This document shows, in pieces, positions 50,742-58,968 of a stretch of DNA of 64,000 nucleotides. Below the pieces are notes generated by a model. That model had not been told where the DNA came from. It was given only the letters and a program-made list of their open reading frames with translations, and made no database searches. A program made the translations under genes and the position numbers. Source of the stretch: Halomonas sp. ALS9 (GTDB lineage Bacteria; Pseudomonadota; Gammaproteobacteria; Pseudomonadales; Halomonadaceae); contig NZ_LXRG01000109.1 of the NCBI RefSeq assembly GCF_001651035.1, positions 1 to 64,000 on the forward strand, given 5' to 3'. Within the stretch, counting starts at the first letter, position 1, and each line of letters begins with the position of its first letter.

Positions 50742-52085
50742 ATGGCAAAACTTGCACACGCACAATGGTCATCGCGCATGGCCTTTGTGCTGGCCGCCGC
50801 TGGTTCAGCGGTAGGCCTGGGGAATATTTGGCGGTTCTCTTATTTGGTTGGTGAAAGCGGTGGTGCCGCTTTCGTGCTGGTCTATCTTGCCTGCGTGGCA
50901 TTGGTCGGCGTGCCCATTCTGCTTTCTGAGTGGATGATTGGCCGACGCGGCCAGAAAAACCCCATCGACAGCATGAAGGATCTCGCCCATCAAAGCGGTA
51001 AGTCTAAGGGGTGGGCACTGGTCGGTATCAGCGGCGTAGTCGCCGGCTTTCTGATCCTGTCTTTCTACAGTGTGATTGGCGGCTGGTCGCTTAACTATAC
51101 GCTGAGCTCGGTCATTGGCACCTTCAGCGGCCAAAATGCCGAAAGTATTGGCGAGATCTTCAACGGAATGCTTGCAAGCCCCGGCACGCTGCTGCTCTGG
51201 CACAGCGCCTTTATGCTACTGGTTATCGGCATCGTTGCCCGCGGCGTGACCAAGGGACTTGAGAGCGCCGCGCGCTCGTTGATGCCTGCGTTGGTCATTT
51301 TGATGCTGATTTTGGTGGGTTACGGAATGACCACCGGCCACTTCGGTGAAACCTTAACGTTTATGTTCAGCCCTGACTGGGGCGCGCTGAATGGCGGCGT
51401 GGTGCTTGCGGCCATGGGCCAGGCGTTCTTCACGCTGTCACTCGGGATGGGCATCATGATGGCCTACGGCTCGTACCTTGGCGAAGACGTCAATCTGCTG
51501 AGCACAGCGCGCACGGTCATCATTATTGATACCGCCATTGCGCTGCTTGCCGGTTTGGCTATTTTCCCCATCGTCTTTGCTAATGGCTTGAGTGCCGGCG
51601 AAGGCCCGGGGCTGATCTTTGTCACCCTGCCTATCGCGTTTGGCAATATAACTGGCGGCGCCATCCTGGGACTGATGTTCTTCCTGCTGCTGACTTTTGC
51701 CGCGTTAACCTCAGCGATCTCATTGTTGGAACCCACCGTCGCGATGCTTGAAGAGCGCACTCCGCTGTCGCGCATTCCAGCAACCCTGGTTAGCGGTATT
51801 TGCGTGTGGCTATTGGGTGTTGCAGCGCTGCTGTCGTTCAACCTGTGGTCTGACGTCTTATTCTTCGGGCTGAATATCTTTGACTTGCTGGATACCTTCA
51901 CGGCGAAAATTCTACTCCCGCTTACCGGACTGGGAGCCGTCGTATTTGTCGCGTGGTGCCTGGATCGCAAGAGCGTTGAGGAAGAACTGGCGCTGTCTGC
52001 AACAGGGCTCAGCGTGTGGAACATTGTGGCACGCTTTATCGCACCGATCGGCGTTATCGTGGTGTTCCTCGCCGGTATTCTTTAA
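50742..52085 (+). CDS. Sodium-dependent NSS-family transporter
   Basis: The 447-aa protein of the neurotransmitter:sodium symporter family (SNF). The first helix has the signature RMAFVLAAAGSAVGLGNIWRFSYL, including the Gly-rich unwound stretch that binds substrate and Na+; GQAFFTLSLGMGIMMAYGSYL corresponds to helix 6 and FLLLTFAALTSAISLLEP to helix 8. About 11-12 helices, as in bacterial LeuT-like proteins. Probably imports an amino acid or amine; the ligand cannot be read from sequence. ATG 50742 has GAAGG upstream. Confidence 0.9.
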   Translation: MAKLAHAQWSSRMAFVLAAAGSAVGLGNIWRFSYLVGESGGAAFVLVYLACVALVGVPILLSEWMIGRRGQKNPIDSMKDLAHQSGKSKGWALVGISGVVAGFLILSFYSVIGGWSLNYTLSSVIGTFSGQNAESIGEIFNGMLASPGTLLLWHSAFMLLVIGIVARGVTKGLESAARSLMPALVILMLILVGYGMTTGHFGETLTFMFSPDWGALNGGVVLAAMGQAFFTLSLGMGIMMAYGSYLGEDVNLLSTARTVIIIDTAIALLAGLAIFPIVFANGLSAGEGPGLIFVTLPIAFGNITGGAILGLMFFLLLTFAALTSAISLLEPTVAMLEERTPLSRIPATLVSGICVWLLGVAALLSFNLWSDVLFFGLNIFDLLDTFTAKILLPLTGLGAVVFVAWCLDRKSVEEELALSATGLSVWNIVARFIAPIGVIVVFLAGIL

Positions 52086-52094
52086 TACGGGTCT

Positions 52095-52123
52095 GCTCGG
52101 CTCTTTGGATTCTAGAGCCGAGC
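52095..52123. terminator. Hairpin after the NSS transporter gene
   Basis: GCTCGGCTCT and AGAGCCGAGC form a perfect 10-bp stem with a 9-nt loop, 10 nt after the stop codon. No T tract follows on either strand, so it may be a weak terminator or an mRNA 3'-end stabiliser. A second inverted repeat, CATTGCCA-CA-TGGCAATG, lies at 52165-52182. Confidence 0.5.
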
Positions 52124-52196
52124 GCCTATTAGCATGCTTTAAAACGGCTAGATCTCATATCAGGCATTGCCACATGGCAATGTTCTCAGTGCCGTC

Positions 52197-52412
52197 TCAG
52201 TGCAACTCGCTCTCTTGCCGATCTTCATCGGGTAAGGGGGCGATATCCCGCGATAACTTCTGAAACTCTCGATGCAGCTCAATACCCCGCCGCGCCCTTA
52301 AGCTACGTTGGGCTGCGCTGCGCTGGCGCTGAGCGTGCTCATCCACTTCCATACTCATAAAGATATCGAGCAATTCGCTTTTAACCGAGGTGATTCGTTC
52401 GACGTTTCTCAT
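52197..52412 (-). CDS. Small basic protein of unknown function, 71 aa
   Basis: A compact frame with a strong ribosome-binding site (GGAGGAA, about 9 nt before ATG 52412). The protein is highly charged and predicted helical: VKSELLDIFMSMEVDEHAQR, then an Arg-rich SAAQRSLRARRGIELHRE and an acidic tail DEDRQESELH. No signal peptide or membrane segment. No family is recognised with confidence; the Arg-rich centre resembles short envelope-associated proteins of Pseudomonas. It faces the NSS gene tail to tail and is divergent from hexR. Confidence 0.6.
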   Translation of the reverse strand: MRNVERITSVKSELLDIFMSMEVDEHAQRQRSAAQRSLRARRGIELHREFQKLSRDIAPLPDEDRQESELH

Positions 52413-52663
52413 AATCGACGTTCCTCCAGATGAATATGCCTTCGTCCACCTGCATCCGTGACGACTGTTATGATGCAGTGCGGCACTTCAATTATTACTA
52501 TAACCTACTTGACAAAATGATGACTATTCCTAAAAAAGGGGGCTAACGGCCTTTAAACGCTATACCTAACGTCGTTATCAATGCCCATTTGCGCCACCAG
52601 TCAGGCATACTGTGACCAATGCCAACGAAGCCAAGTGTGCTAGAAAGCCAAGGAGCTGTGAAC

Positions 52664-53518
52664 GTGAGTCGCGCCCTGTTCGATGAAATGAGACGCCGCA
52701 TGGAGCACTTTCGACGCTCCGAGCAAAAAGTGGCGCGGTTTGTACTGCGCAACCCCGAAGAGGTTATCCACATGCGCATTGTGGATCTGGCCACCGAAGC
52801 CACCGTTAGCGAACCTACCGTGGTGCGCTTTTGCCGTGCGCTGGGTTGCAATGGCTTTCAGGACTTCAAGCTACAGCTAGCGCAAATGCTGGCCAGCGGC
52901 AGTCAGTTCGCGCAGTTCTCCATGAACGATAGCGACTCGGTCGCTGAGTTTTCCCACAGCATCTTCGACTCGACGGTGGGCACGCTGCTCTCGGTTCGCG
53001 ACCGGCTGGATAACGATGCCCTGGGCCGTGCGGTAAATGCCCTGGCGATGGCCAATCGGGTTGAGTTCTATGGCTTTGGGGCTTCCGGCGCCGTGGCCTT
53101 TGATGCCCAGCACAAGTTTTTCCGCCTACAAATTTCCACCTCTGCCTACGCCGATCCGCATATGCAGAATATGTCCGCGGTGACGTTGAACGATGGCGAT
53201 GTCGTGGTGGCCATTTCCCAAACTGGCCGCACCAAAGCGCTGGTTGCCAGCGTGCGTTTAGCCCGAGAAGCGGGCGCGACGGTGATTGGCCTGTGCCCCA
53301 GCGGCTCGCCGCTGGCCGAAGAAGTCAGCCTGCCGCTGTATATCGATGTCCATGAAGATACTGAGATCTATACCCCGCTTAGCTCACGCATTGCACACTT
53401 GGTGCTAATTGACGTGCTTGCCGTCGGCGTGGCCAAAACCCGCGGCCCGAAACTCGCCGAACAGCTTAAAGCGGTTAAAAAGAGCCTTAACACGCTGCGC
53501 TTTCCTGAAGAATCCTAG
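52664..53518 (+). CDS. hexR: RpiR-family regulator HexR
   Basis: The 284-aa regulator has an N-terminal RpiR HTH (FRRSEQKVARFVLRNPEEV, then ATVSEPTVVRFCRALGCNGFQDFK) and a C-terminal SIS sugar-phosphate domain (RVEFYGFGASGAVAFDAQHKFFRL, VVAISQTGRTKALVASVRLA). HexR represses central glucose (Entner-Doudoroff) genes and is released by 2-keto-3-deoxy-6-phosphogluconate. GTG 52664 is chosen as start because AAGGAG lies 8 nt upstream and the protein then begins like other HexR proteins; ATG 52619 would add 15 residues. Confidence 0.87.
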   Translation: MSRALFDEMRRRMEHFRRSEQKVARFVLRNPEEVIHMRIVDLATEATVSEPTVVRFCRALGCNGFQDFKLQLAQMLASGSQFAQFSMNDSDSVAEFSHSIFDSTVGTLLSVRDRLDNDALGRAVNALAMANRVEFYGFGASGAVAFDAQHKFFRLQISTSAYADPHMQNMSAVTLNDGDVVVAISQTGRTKALVASVRLAREAGATVIGLCPSGSPLAEEVSLPLYIDVHEDTEIYTPLSSRIAHLVLIDVLAVGVAKTRGPKLAEQLKAVKKSLNTLRFPEES

Positions 53519-53531
53519 TCTTTGCCTATAC

Positions 53532-53675
53532 CGAGGGCAGGTTGTAGCGAGGGTCTTTTGACAGGGCCGGAAAATGTTCCTGACAATTCCGGCATTTCCG
53601 CCATCCATGGCGGTCAGATGTCAAAAGTAGCGCCCACGGATGGGTTCACAGCGCCCTCGCGGAAACCTGCCCTCG
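53532..53675. ncRNA. Candidate structured RNA or palindromic element between hexR and uvrD
   Basis: Five nested or side-by-side perfect stems: P1 CGAGGGCAGGTT (53532-53543) with AACCTGCCCTCG (53664-53675); P2 GCGAGGG (53547-53553) with CCCTCGC (53654-53660); P3 CTTTTGACA (53555-53563) with TGTCAAAAG (53619-53627); then two hairpins inside P3, GCCGGAA/TTCCGGC (53566-53593) and CCGCCAT/ATGGCGG (53598-53613). A short CCCA/TGGG hairpin lies at 53633-53644. This is a closed multi-branched fold, unlike a simple terminator. It could be a small RNA, a leader of uvrD, or a mobile palindromic (MITE/REP-like) element; strand is not determined. Confidence 0.55.
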
Positions 53676-53707
53676 CACAGAGGCGAGAAGATTGCCACAC
53701 CTGTATA

Positions 53708-53729
53708 CACAGCCAGTTTGCTGGCTGTG
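53708..53729. other. Hairpin just upstream of uvrD
   Basis: CACAGCCAG-TTTG-CTGGCTGTG is a perfect 9-bp stem with a 4-nt loop, 40 nt before the uvrD start. No T tract follows. It may be part of the uvrD leader. Confidence 0.5.
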
Positions 53730-53769
53730 CTAGACTAGCCGCCTATTTTTTGATCCGGCAGCGGCTACT

Positions 53770-55968
53770 ATGGACGACGTCACGGCGATTCTCGATCAGC
53801 TCAACTCCGCCCAGCGCGAAGCAGTGAGCGCCCCCCAAGGTAATCTGTTGGTGCTCGCAGGCGCTGGCTCCGGTAAAACCCGCGTGCTGGTGCATCGCAT
53901 CGCCTGGCTGATGCAGGCGGAAGGGCTGTCACCCTACGCGCTGCTCGCCGTCACCTTTACCAATAAAGCCTCAAAAGAGATGCGCACGCGCCTTGAGGCG
54001 CTGCTGAGCCTCTCAATGCGCCATGTATGGGTGGGCACCTTCCACTCTATCGCCCACCGCCTGCTACGCACTCACTGGCAGGACGCCAAGCTGCCGCAAC
54101 ACTTTCAAATCATCGACTCCGACGATCAGCTACGCCTGGTCAAACGGCTGCTGAAAGATTACTCCATCGACGACGAGCGCTACCCGCCGCGCCAAGTGCA
54201 GCACTTTATCTCCGGCTGTAAGGAAGAGGGGCTGCGCCCGCACCAGGTCAATGTCGATGGCGATGCCTACATGGGCCAGATGGTGGAGCTGTATGAGCGC
54301 TACCAACTGACCTGTGAGCGCGGCGGCCTGGTCGATTTCGGCGAGCTGCTGCTGAGAAGCCTCGAGCTACTGCGCGATAACCCGACGCTTCTGAAGCACT
54401 ACCAGGAGCGCTTTGGCCACGTACTGGTGGATGAGTTTCAGGATACCAATACGCTACAATACGCTTGGCTAAAACTGCTCACCGGAATGAAGACGCCGAT
54501 GACCGCGGTGGGCGATGACGACCAGTCGATCTACGGCTGGCGCGGCGCCAAGGTGGAGAACATCAGCCGCTTTGAGCAGGAGTTCCCGCAAACCCACACC
54601 GTTCGGCTTGAGCAGAACTACCGCTCCACCAGCGCGATTCTGGAAGCTGCTAATACGCTGATCAGCCATAACAGCGAGCGGATGGGTAAAAACCTGTGGA
54701 CTGACGGCATCGAAGGCGAGCCGATCTCGATTTACGCCGGGTTTAACGACCTGGAAGAAGCCCGCTATATCGTTGATACCATTAAAGAGAAGGTCGACGA
54801 AGGCTTCAACCGCCGCGATATCGCGATTCTTTACCGCTCCAACGCCCAGTCGCGGCTGCTCGAAGAAACCCTGATTCGCCAGGGCATGCCCTACCGGATT
54901 TACGGTGGCCACCGCTTTTACGAGCGCCTGGAAATCAAAAACGCCCTGGCCTATTTACGCCTGATGCTCAACCGCGATGACGACGCTTCGCTGGAGCGGG
55001 TGATCAATGTGCCCACCCGCGGCATCGGTACGCGCACGGTGGAGATTGTCCGTCTGCGCGCCCGTGAGCAGGGCATTCAGCTGTGGCAGGCGCTCCACGA
55101 TTCAATTAACGACGGCACCTTGAAAGGCCGCGCCGCCAATGCGGTGCAAACCTTCGCCAATCTGATTGAGCAACTCGATAACGATGCTGCCGGCATGGCG
55201 CTGCACGAGATTATCGATCACGTCACCGTGCATACCGGTTTGATTGAGCATCACAAAAGCGAACGCGGCGAGAAAGGCCAGGCACGGGTGGAAAACCTGG
55301 AAGAGCTAGTCACCGCTGCCCGCGCCTTTACCCATGGCGATGTGTTTGAAGCGCCTGAGGCGGGCGAAGGCATGGCGGCACTGGAAGCGTTTCTTTCCGA
55401 AGCGGCCCTTAACGCTGGCGACCACGAAGCCGAAGAGTTTGAGGATAGCGTGCAGTTAATGACGCTGCACTCTGCCAAAGGGCTGGAGTTCCCGGTGGTG
55501 TTTATTGCCGGTGTCGAAGAGGGGCTGTTCCCGCATAAGATGTCGCTGGAAGAACCGGGCAGGCTCGAAGAGGAGCGGCGACTGTGTTACGTCGGCGTCA
55601 CTCGCGCCATGCAGAAGCTCTACCTGACCCACGCCGAAACCCGCCGTTTGCACGGTAAAGAGGTGTTTCCGCGCCCCTCACGCTTTCTACGCGAGCTGCC
55701 CCCGCACCTGCTGGAAGAAGTCCGCCTGCGCGGGCATATTTCCCGCCCGGTCACCGCGTCACGCACCTCTTTTGCCCAGCAAAGCGTCGAGGGCAGCGAC
55801 GACCTGCCTAGCCTGCACGTCGGCCAGGGGGTTGAACATCCGGTATTTGGCGAAGGGATTATTCTTAACGCGGAAGGCGAAGGCGCCCGCGCCCGGGTAC
55901 AGGTCAGCTTTGAAGGCGAAGGCGTCAAATGGTTAGTCCTCGGCTTTGCCAAGTTGACGCCGCTCTAA
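53770..55968 (+). CDS. uvrD: DNA helicase II (UvrD)
   Basis: Superfamily 1A 3'-5' helicase for nucleotide excision and mismatch repair, 732 aa. It has the Q motif LNSAQREAV, Walker A LAGAGSGKTR (about residues 30-39), TFTNKASKEM, the DEFQDTN Walker B, GDDDQSIYGWRGA motif III, LEQNYRST motif IV, VQLMTLHSAKGLEFPVVF motif V and VGVTRAMQKLYLTHA motif VI. The N-terminus (LDQLNSAQREAVSAPQGNLLVLAGAGSGKT) and the C-terminal VEHPVFGEGIIL match E. coli UvrD more than Rep. Monocistronic. Confidence 0.95.
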   Translation: MDDVTAILDQLNSAQREAVSAPQGNLLVLAGAGSGKTRVLVHRIAWLMQAEGLSPYALLAVTFTNKASKEMRTRLEALLSLSMRHVWVGTFHSIAHRLLRTHWQDAKLPQHFQIIDSDDQLRLVKRLLKDYSIDDERYPPRQVQHFISGCKEEGLRPHQVNVDGDAYMGQMVELYERYQLTCERGGLVDFGELLLRSLELLRDNPTLLKHYQERFGHVLVDEFQDTNTLQYAWLKLLTGMKTPMTAVGDDDQSIYGWRGAKVENISRFEQEFPQTHTVRLEQNYRSTSAILEAANTLISHNSERMGKNLWTDGIEGEPISIYAGFNDLEEARYIVDTIKEKVDEGFNRRDIAILYRSNAQSRLLEETLIRQGMPYRIYGGHRFYERLEIKNALAYLRLMLNRDDDASLERVINVPTRGIGTRTVEIVRLRAREQGIQLWQALHDSINDGTLKGRAANAVQTFANLIEQLDNDAAGMALHEIIDHVTVHTGLIEHHKSERGEKGQARVENLEELVTAARAFTHGDVFEAPEAGEGMAALEAFLSEAALNAGDHEAEEFEDSVQLMTLHSAKGLEFPVVFIAGVEEGLFPHKMSLEEPGRLEEERRLCYVGVTRAMQKLYLTHAETRRLHGKEVFPRPSRFLRELPPHLLEEVRLRGHISRPVTASRTSFAQQSVEGSDDLPSLHVGQGVEHPVFGEGIILNAEGEGARARVQVSFEGEGVKWLVLGFAKLTPL

Positions 55969-56073
55969 GGCGCAAGCGCTTGGTGTTGAGGCCAATGGCT
56001 TGCCGATTAAAACCCGCTTAGCGCATACTGGCGGACGGACACTGCGCTTTTTTGCGCGCTGACAAAAAAATCC

Positions 56074-56079
56074 TATAAT
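56074..56079 (+). promoter_or_regulatory. -10 element before the Tat-exported TRAP binding protein
   Basis: A perfect TATAAT hexamer, 20 nt before the start codon. The -35 position at 17-nt spacing (TTTGCG) is a weak match, so the promoter may need an activator. Confidence 0.45.
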
Positions 56080-56098
56080 TTCCGGAGTTTTGCTCGCC

Positions 56099-57193
56099 AT
56101 GCAACGCCGTAACTTCCTAAAAACCGTCGGCCTGGGTGCCGCCGGTGTCGCTGCTGCCCCTTTTGTAACCACCTCTAGCGCGCGCGCTCAAGAGACCTAT
56201 ACCTGGGACATGGTCACCTCGTGGCCAAAAAACTTTCCCGCCCTGGGCACCGGAGCGAATGACTTCGCCCGCCGGGTAGAGCAACTTTCCAATGGCCGCA
56301 TGCAGATCCGCGTCCATGGTGCGGGTGAGCTGGTACCCGCCCTGGAAGTATTCGACGCCGTGGCTGCCGGAACCGCTGAAATGGGTCACTCCGCCTCTTA
56401 CTACTGGCGCGGCAAAGTGGCTGCTTCGCAGTTCTTTACCGCCGTACCGTTCGGCATGACCACCACCGAAATGAACGCCTGGTTGTACCATGGCGGTGGC
56501 CAGGAGCTGTGGGATGAGATCTACGCCAATCACAACCTGAAGCCGTTTGCCGTGGGCAATACCGGCACGCAGATGGCGGGCTGGTTCAAGAAAGAGATCA
56601 ACTCGCTAGACGATATGCAGGGGCTGAAACTGCGCCTGCCTGGCTTGGCAGGTGAGGCGATGAACGGCATCGGCGTGAGTACCGTCAATATGCCGGGCTC
56701 GGAAATCTTTACCTCGCTGCAAACCGGCGCACTGGATGCCGCCGACTGGGTTGGGCCGTATAACGATCTGGCGTTTGGTTTGCACCAGGTAGCTGACTAC
56801 TACTACACCTCGGCGTGGAACGAGCCCTCTGCGGTACTCGAAGGCACGATCAACCTGGATGCCTGGAATTCGCTGCCGGAGGATCTGCAGGACGTGATCC
56901 GCGAGGCCGCACGCGCGTCTAACATGGCCATGATCAGCGAATTTGCCTTCCGCAACGCCCAGGCGCTGGAAGCGCTGGTCGATGAGCATGGCGTTCAACT
57001 GCGTACTTTCCCCGAGGATGTAATGGCGGCGCTTTATACCTCGTCGTTGGAAGCCATCCAGCGTCAGGTCGATAGCGACGAAGAGTCTCGCCGTGTTTAC
57101 GAGTCTTATTCTGCTTTCCAGAAGCTGCTGCGTCCGTTCAGCGATGTGGGTGAGTACGCCTACCTCAAGAACCGCGATAACGTTGAGGGCTAA
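56099..57193 (+). CDS. TRAP binding protein with Tat signal (TakP-like), orphan
   Basis: The 364-aa binding protein begins MQRRNFLKTVGLGAAGVAAAP, a twin-arginine signal, so it is exported folded. Mature features WDMVTSWPKNFPALGTGAN, MGHSASYYWRGK, MQGLKLRLPGLAGEAMNGIG and ALDAADWVGPYNDLAFGLH are those of the TakP/alpha-keto-acid or lactate-binding branch. ATG 56099 is chosen, since a TTG three codons upstream is too close to GGAG. No permease genes are nearby, so its DctQM partner must be elsewhere. It is followed by a terminator. Confidence 0.88.
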   Translation: MQRRNFLKTVGLGAAGVAAAPFVTTSSARAQETYTWDMVTSWPKNFPALGTGANDFARRVEQLSNGRMQIRVHGAGELVPALEVFDAVAAGTAEMGHSASYYWRGKVAASQFFTAVPFGMTTTEMNAWLYHGGGQELWDEIYANHNLKPFAVGNTGTQMAGWFKKEINSLDDMQGLKLRLPGLAGEAMNGIGVSTVNMPGSEIFTSLQTGALDAADWVGPYNDLAFGLHQVADYYYTSAWNEPSAVLEGTINLDAWNSLPEDLQDVIREAARASNMAMISEFAFRNAQALEALVDEHGVQLRTFPEDVMAALYTSSLEAIQRQVDSDEESRRVYESYSAFQKLLRPFSDVGEYAYLKNRDNVEG

Positions 57194-57221
57194 AGCGTTA
57201 GGCTAAACGACAAGCACGGCC

Positions 57222-57245
57222 AAAGGGCGCACTAAGCGCCCTTTT
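57222..57245 (+). terminator. Terminator after the TakP-like gene
   Basis: AAAGGGCGC-ACTAA-GCGCCCTTT is a perfect 9-bp stem with a 5-nt loop and a final TTTT. Being symmetric, with AAA on the other side, it can also terminate the convergent thioesterase gene. Confidence 0.85.
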
Positions 57246-57275
57246 GCTATTTAGGGCGGGGTTTTGATGGTGGAA

Positions 57276-57692
57276 CTAGTCGCTATGCACCGCGCGTATG
57301 CGGCCATTATCGTCCAATGCGACCATCACAAAGCGCGCTTCAGTGACTTTCTGACGCTCTTCTATACGCTGCCCATAGGGCGGACGCACCCAGACCTCTA
57401 CGTCAATTTTGATCGAGCTATGGCCAATCTCTTGTACCTGGGTGTAAACGCTGACCATTGAGCCCACGCGCACCGGGCTTAGAAAGTCCATGGCCTCAAT
57501 CGCCACAGTCGCCGTGCGGCCACCCGCTTCACGCCCAGCTGCCAGCTCGGCCGCTTGATCCATCTGGTTGACCAGCCAACCTCCGGGTATATCACCATAA
57601 AAATTGGTATCTTGGCGGGAAGCCAGTAATTTTAAAGTAAGCTGCCCTTGCGGGGCGGGAGCGTCGTCCAAATCGGTTTCCAAAAGAGTCAT
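57276..57692 (-). CDS. Acyl-CoA thioesterase (hotdog fold, YciA-like)
   Basis: The 138-aa protein has the hot-dog pattern: QLTLKLLASRQDTNFYGDIPGGWLVNQMDQAAELAA, with the NFYGDIPGG loop and the helix behind it, then VAIEAMDFLSPVRVGSMVSVYTQVQEIGHSS and VTEARFVMVALDDNGR. YciA-type enzymes hydrolyse a broad range of acyl-CoAs. Divergent from pstS and convergent with the TakP-like gene. The substrate is not deducible. Confidence 0.87.
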   Translation of the reverse strand: MTLLETDLDDAPAPQGQLTLKLLASRQDTNFYGDIPGGWLVNQMDQAAELAAGREAGGRTATVAIEAMDFLSPVRVGSMVSVYTQVQEIGHSSIKIDVEVWVRPPYGQRIEERQKVTEARFVMVALDDNGRIRAVHSD

Positions 57693-57810
57693 GAGTTCGT
57701 CGCTTAGTCAGTTTATTGTTGTAAACGTTGCAGGGCGTCACGTTGTTAATGGCTGTTGCTGCATCGCAACACCAGTGAATGGATTCAGTTAACCATAAGA
57801 GGACGCTTGT

Positions 57811-58788
57811 TTGAATACTCCTGTGCATACTCTTTCAACGCATCGTAGCTCTTCTTTACCTCGACAGCACTTCTTGTTGCGCTGGGTAATAACGCTTCTG
57901 GTACTGGTGGCCCCCCTGGCCTGGAGTCAACCAGCCGCTATGAGTGGCACCTTGGGCGCGGTGGGCTCCGACACCATGGCGGGGCTCATGCTGCGCTGGG
58001 GCGAAACCCTGACTACTCGCTATCCAGAGGTAAAGCTGCAATTTCAAGCCAGCGGCTCGGCCAGTGCGCCCACGGCGCTGGTGGCAGGCACCACCCGGCT
58101 TGGCCCAATGTCTCGCCCGATGACGGCTGACGAGCGCGATAATTTTATTGAGCGCTATGGCTACCCGCCGCTGGAATTAAAGGTCGCCCGTGATGCGCTT
58201 ATTGTGGTTGTACACCGCCACAACCCGCTTCGCACGCTAACCCGCCAGCAGGTCGATGCGATTTTCTCCACCTCTCGCGCCTGCGGTGGTGAAGCACCCA
58301 TTAGGCGCTGGGAGCAACTCCCGGCGACCCGTGACTGGTCATTTGGCCATATTGCGCTGCATGGGCGTAACCTTGCCTCGGGTACCCACGGGCTATTTCA
58401 AGAGCGGGCATTATGCGGTGGTCAATTTCGCAACGATATCAGCGAACACCCTGGTTCATCGGCGGTGGTCGCCGCAGTGGGCGAATCCGCCAATGCGATG
58501 GGCTACGCCGGGTTTAACCACCTCACCCCAGCCGTGCACGCCTTAAGCCTCTATAACGATGAAGGCACCGCCATACCGCCCGATGAAGCGTCTGTACAAA
58601 GCGGCGATTACCCGTTGTCACGCTACCTTTATCTCTACGTAAACCAGCCACCGGGCGAGACGTTGCCGCCACCCGAGCAGGCATTCTTAAGGCTGATTCT
58701 ATCCGAGGAGGGTCAACAGATTGCTCGTGCGTCCGGTTTTGTTCCGTTAACTCAAACGGTTATTCGCGAGCAGCAAAAGCGCCCTTAA
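57811..58788 (+). CDS. pstS: Phosphate ABC transporter substrate-binding protein (PstS family)
   Basis: The 325-aa exported protein has a hydrophobic leader (FLLRWVITLLVLVAPLAWS) and the PstS phosphate-site segments GTLGAVGSDTMAGLMLRW and FQASGSASAPTALVAGTTRLGPMSRPM. LTRQQVDAIFS, NLASGTHGLFQERALCGG and ANAMGYAGF follow. The start is TTG 57811 with AAGAGGA upstream. It belongs to the longer PstS branch often found with the extended PstC and PstA of Halomonas and Pseudomonas. Separated from pstC by 180 nt with a Pho box. Confidence 0.88.
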   Translation: MNTPVHTLSTHRSSSLPRQHFLLRWVITLLVLVAPLAWSQPAAMSGTLGAVGSDTMAGLMLRWGETLTTRYPEVKLQFQASGSASAPTALVAGTTRLGPMSRPMTADERDNFIERYGYPPLELKVARDALIVVVHRHNPLRTLTRQQVDAIFSTSRACGGEAPIRRWEQLPATRDWSFGHIALHGRNLASGTHGLFQERALCGGQFRNDISEHPGSSAVVAAVGESANAMGYAGFNHLTPAVHALSLYNDEGTAIPPDEASVQSGDYPLSRYLYLYVNQPPGETLPPPEQAFLRLILSEEGQQIARASGFVPLTQTVIREQQKRP

Positions 58789-58811
58789 CGCTCAATAAAG
58801 GTGGTCAACCA

Positions 58812-58829
58812 CTGTCATCTAACTGACAC
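58812..58829 (+). promoter_or_regulatory. Pho box upstream of pstC
   Basis: CTGTCAT-CTAA-CTGACAC matches the PhoB box (two 7-bp direct repeats with a 4-bp A/T-rich spacer); only one base of the second repeat differs. It lies 140 nt before pstC and after pstS, so pstC-pstA-pstB-phoU appear to have their own phosphate-starvation promoter. Confidence 0.8.
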
Positions 58830-58968
58830 ATAATTGTTTTAGGGTAAGGGGTTAATCTATGGAGTGTTTTCACGTCGCTCTTTTTTCACGACTCGTTTTT
58901 TCACGGCACACTTGTTCAATACCTATTGATCCGTTCTGTGATCACCTCGGTTTTGCCATGATATCGAC

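Noticed and set aside
52165..52182. CATTGCCA-CA-TGGCAATG as a terminator
   Set aside because: The two-base loop and lack of a T tract make it a poor terminator; it is recorded only as an inverted repeat.
53701..53712. CTGTATACACAG before uvrD as a LexA (SOS) box
   Set aside because: LexA sites need CTGT-N8-ACAG. Here the spacing is four bases, and the segment is explained as part of the 53708-53729 hairpin arm.
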